A stretch of 7,096 nt of DNA. It comes from an uncultured Flavobacterium sp. GTDB lineage: Bacteria; Bacteroidota; Bacteroidia; Flavobacteriales; Flavobacteriaceae. Numbering within the stretch: the first letter of the stretch is position 1; each line of letters begins with the position of its first letter. Below are positions 4,934 to 7,096 of this stretch, piece by piece. The DNA lies in NCBI RefSeq assembly GCF_946482535.1, contig NZ_CAMLRU010000140.1, positions 1 through 7,096 on the forward strand. Direction: 5' to 3'. The translations under genes and the position numbers were made by a program. The notes under the pieces were generated by a model. The model saw nothing but the letters and a program-made list of their open reading frames with translations, was not told the DNA's origin and searched no databases.

Positions 4934-7096
4934 ATGAAACAACTCCAAAAGTTTTATCCTCATTTATTAGCCATTCTTGGTTTCATCTTAGTTTCTTTAC
5001 TTTATTTCTATCCGGTTTTGCAAGGCAAAAAAATATACCAGCACGACATAGTGCAATACACCGGTATGGCCAAAGAGCAAAACGACTTCAGAGCCGAATA
5101 CAAAACTGAACCTTATTGGACCAACGCTTCCTTCGGCGGAATGCCAACCTATCAATCGGGCGCACAATATCCGCATGATTATATCGGTAAATTAGATGAT
5201 TTATTGCGCTTTTTACCCAGACCGGCTGATTATTTATTCCTTTATTTCTTAGGATTTTACGGTTTGCTTTTGACTTTAAGAATCAATCCGCTAAAGGCTT
5301 TTTTCGGAGCGTTGGCTTTCGGATTGTCCACTTATCTGATAGTCATTATTGGCGTCGGACATAATGCCAAGGCTCATGCTATAGCTTATATGCCGTTAGT
5401 CATCGCCGGATTTATATTGGTTTTCCGAAAGAAATACCTGCATGGCGGAATGCTGACCATGTTAGCCGTAGCACTAGAAATCACGGCCAATCACTTCCAG
5501 ATGACGTACTATTTGTTCTTGCTGTTAATCGTGATGAGTTTTTACTTTTTGTACCGATTGTATCAAGAAAAAGATCTCAAAGCCTTGCCTAAAATCATCG
5601 CCACTTTTATCATTTCGGTGACTTTAGCCGTTGGTGCCAATGCAACCAGCCTGATGGCGACCAAAGAATACGCCGACTTCAGTATCAGAGGAAAAAGCGA
5701 ATTGACTACGAATCCCGACGGTTCTAAGAAAGAAACGAATATCTCTATGGACAGAGAATACATCACTGAATACAGTTATGGCGTTTCCGAAAGTTTGAAT
5801 TTGATTGCACCCAGACTTTTTGGCGGTGGAAATGGTCAGAAACTTTCTGAAGATTCGCATGTGTACAATTTTATGTTGGAATATGGCGCCCAACCTGAAG
5901 AAGCCAAAGAAATCACCGAAAGTTATGGCATTACGTATTGGGGCGATCAACCTCAAGTAGCCGCACCGGCTTATATTGGAGCTATTGTTTTCTTCCTTTT
6001 TGTGTTGGCGATGTACCACGACAAACGCAAAATAAAATATGCTTTCTTGGCCGGAGCCATTTTCTCATTATTATTGTCTTGGGGAAAAAACTTCTCACTC
6101 CTAACCGATTTCTTTATCGATTATGTGCCGGCTTATGACAAGTTCAGAGCGGTTTCTTCAATTCAAGTTTTATTGGAATTGTGTATTCCGGTATTGGCCA
6201 TTATGGGCTTGCAATCGTTTTTTACTTCGGATAAAGAAAAACAATGGCCGAGTTTGTGGAAAACCGCGGCTACTAGTTTAGGTTTAATTGTAGTGTTATT
6301 TTTAGCGAAAGGCATGTTCAGTTTCGTTGGTGATATCGACAGTCAATTGGCACAAGCTTTACAAGGTCATCCTGATAAATCCTTCGGCACCGCCTTTTTA
6401 GAAGCGTTAAGAGAAGACCGTAAAGACTTATATTCAGCCGATTTATTGCGCTCCGGATTCTTAATGTTAGTGACTTTTGGCGCACTTTACTTCTATACCA
6501 AAAAAAAATTGGCCCAAAACACCGCAGTCATTATCATAGGCGTTTTTATGGTAGGCGATTTGTTTTTTGTGGATAAAAACTATGTCAGCAACGACGGCAA
6601 ACAATTCAGAAGCGCACGTGAAGTGGATGTGCCTTTCGAACCTACCGCTGCCGATTCTCTGATTTTAGCCGATAAATCTATTTTTAGAGTTTATGAATTG
6701 GATGGTGGTTTGCACAGTCCAAGATCGTCTTATTTCCATAAATCGGTTGGTGGTTACAGCGCCGTAAGACCACGACGTTTTGAAGAAGTGTACAATCACT
6801 TAATCGAAAAAAGCATGAGCACTTTGGGTGACAATGTCGACCCTAAAACATTGGCTTTGACCAAAAGCATTCCGGTTTTAGATGTCTTCAATATCAAATA
6901 TTTAATCATTGGTACCGAACAAGGCGATATTCCGATAACCAATCCGTTCCATAATGGCAATGCTTGGTTCGTGAAAGAATTGACAATAGTAAATTCTGCT
7001 GATGAAGAATTGAAAGCCTTGGGCAAAATTAACACTAAACATGTGGCTGTAACTCGTCCTGATGTTAGCGGCTCATATTCAAAAGCCTCAAGGGTA
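4934..7096 (+). CDS. YfhO-family polytopic membrane protein (GT-C-like), C-terminus beyond window
   Basis: This frame is open for 721 codons to the right edge. Residues 8-29 form the first membrane helix, followed by a loop with KIYQHDIVQYTGM (33-45), whose D38 sits where GT-C glycosyltransferases carry a catalytic or metal-binding acid. Further helices lie near 100-117, 121-142, 147-164, 172-205, 220-240, 344-360, 368-385, 410-430, 443-463, 505-521 and 528-546. Conserved-looking loop motifs are GHNAKAHAIAYMPL (142-155), YDKFRAVSS (401-409) and VLDVFNIKYLIIG (648-660), the last typical of the YfhO family, with NAWFV at 676-680 in the large C-terminal extracytoplasmic domain. B. subtilis YfhO is linked to glycosylation of lipoteichoic acid. 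A Gram-negative member must act on something else, probably a lipid-linked sugar transferred outside the inner membrane; this is inference. Members are usually somewhat over 800 residues, so about 100 are missing. The start follows the DUF4834 stop by 28 bases. Confidence 0.9.
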   Translation, partial: MKQLQKFYPHLLAILGFILVSLLYFYPVLQGKKIYQHDIVQYTGMAKEQNDFRAEYKTEPYWTNASFGGMPTYQSGAQYPHDYIGKLDDLLRFLPRPADYLFLYFLGFYGLLLTLRINPLKAFFGALAFGLSTYLIVIIGVGHNAKAHAIAYMPLVIAGFILVFRKKYLHGGMLTMLAVALEITANHFQMTYYLFLLLIVMSFYFLYRLYQEKDLKALPKIIATFIISVTLAVGANATSLMATKEYADFSIRGKSELTTNPDGSKKETNISMDREYITEYSYGVSESLNLIAPRLFGGGNGQKLSEDSHVYNFMLEYGAQPEEAKEITESYGITYWGDQPQVAAPAYIGAIVFFLFVLAMYHDKRKIKYAFLAGAIFSLLLSWGKNFSLLTDFFIDYVPAYDKFRAVSSIQVLLELCIPVLAIMGLQSFFTSDKEKQWPSLWKTAATSLGLIVVLFLAKGMFSFVGDIDSQLAQALQGHPDKSFGTAFLEALREDRKDLYSADLLRSGFLMLVTFGALYFYTKKKLAQNTAVIIIGVFMVGDLFFVDKNYVSNDGKQFRSAREVDVPFEPTAADSLILADKSIFRVYELDGGLHSPRSSYFHKSVGGYSAVRPRRFEEVYNHLIEKSMSTLGDNVDPKTLALTKSIPVLDVFNIKYLIIGTEQGDIPITNPFHNGNAWFVKELTIVNSADEELKALGKINTKHVAVTRPDVSGSYSKASRV

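Noticed and set aside
5624..6019. Minus-strand open frame of 131 codons
   Set aside because: It lies antisense within the YfhO gene, shows no promoter or family motif, and is explained by codon bias of the real frame.

Overview
This window looks like the chromosome of a Flavobacteriaceae bacterium, most likely Flavobacterium or a close relative. The reasons are its low G+C content, the absence of Shine-Dalgarno sequences before any start codon, A-rich leaders, -7 boxes of the Bacteroidetes form TAnnTTTG, and gene families typical of that group (DUF4834 next to YfhO, and a long Ig/HYR-type repeat surface protein). The genus is inferred; no rRNA or marker gene is present.

Layout. Positions 1-2119 (minus strand) hold the first 706 codons of a large secreted repeat protein whose C-terminus lies off the left edge. 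Positions 2120-2419 are an AT-rich gap with one weak candidate promoter for that gene. Positions 2420-3538 and 3557-4531 (both minus) form a probable two-gene operon, 18 bases apart: the upstream gene encodes an outer-membrane beta-barrel 'transporter'-type protein and the downstream gene a YghO-like GNAT acyltransferase. Positions 4532-4653 are a divergent promoter region. Positions 4654-4905 (plus) encode a small DUF4834 membrane protein with a glutamine-rich tract. It is followed after 28 bases by a YfhO-family polytopic membrane protein that starts at 4934 and runs off the right edge after 721 codons.

Functionally this is a cell-envelope neighbourhood: a surface adhesin-like protein, an outer-membrane barrel, and an inner-membrane GT-C-like (YfhO) protein with a small membrane partner. 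The two divergent units may be regulated from the shared 122-base region, but the sequence does not prove they work together. I see no CRISPR array, insertion sequence, phage gene, tRNA or rRNA, and no clear undescribed system. The points most worth a second look are the local near-identity between repeats of the surface protein, its 52-residue extension before the signal-peptide core, the highly charged tail on the barrel protein, and the polyglutamine repeat in the DUF4834 protein.
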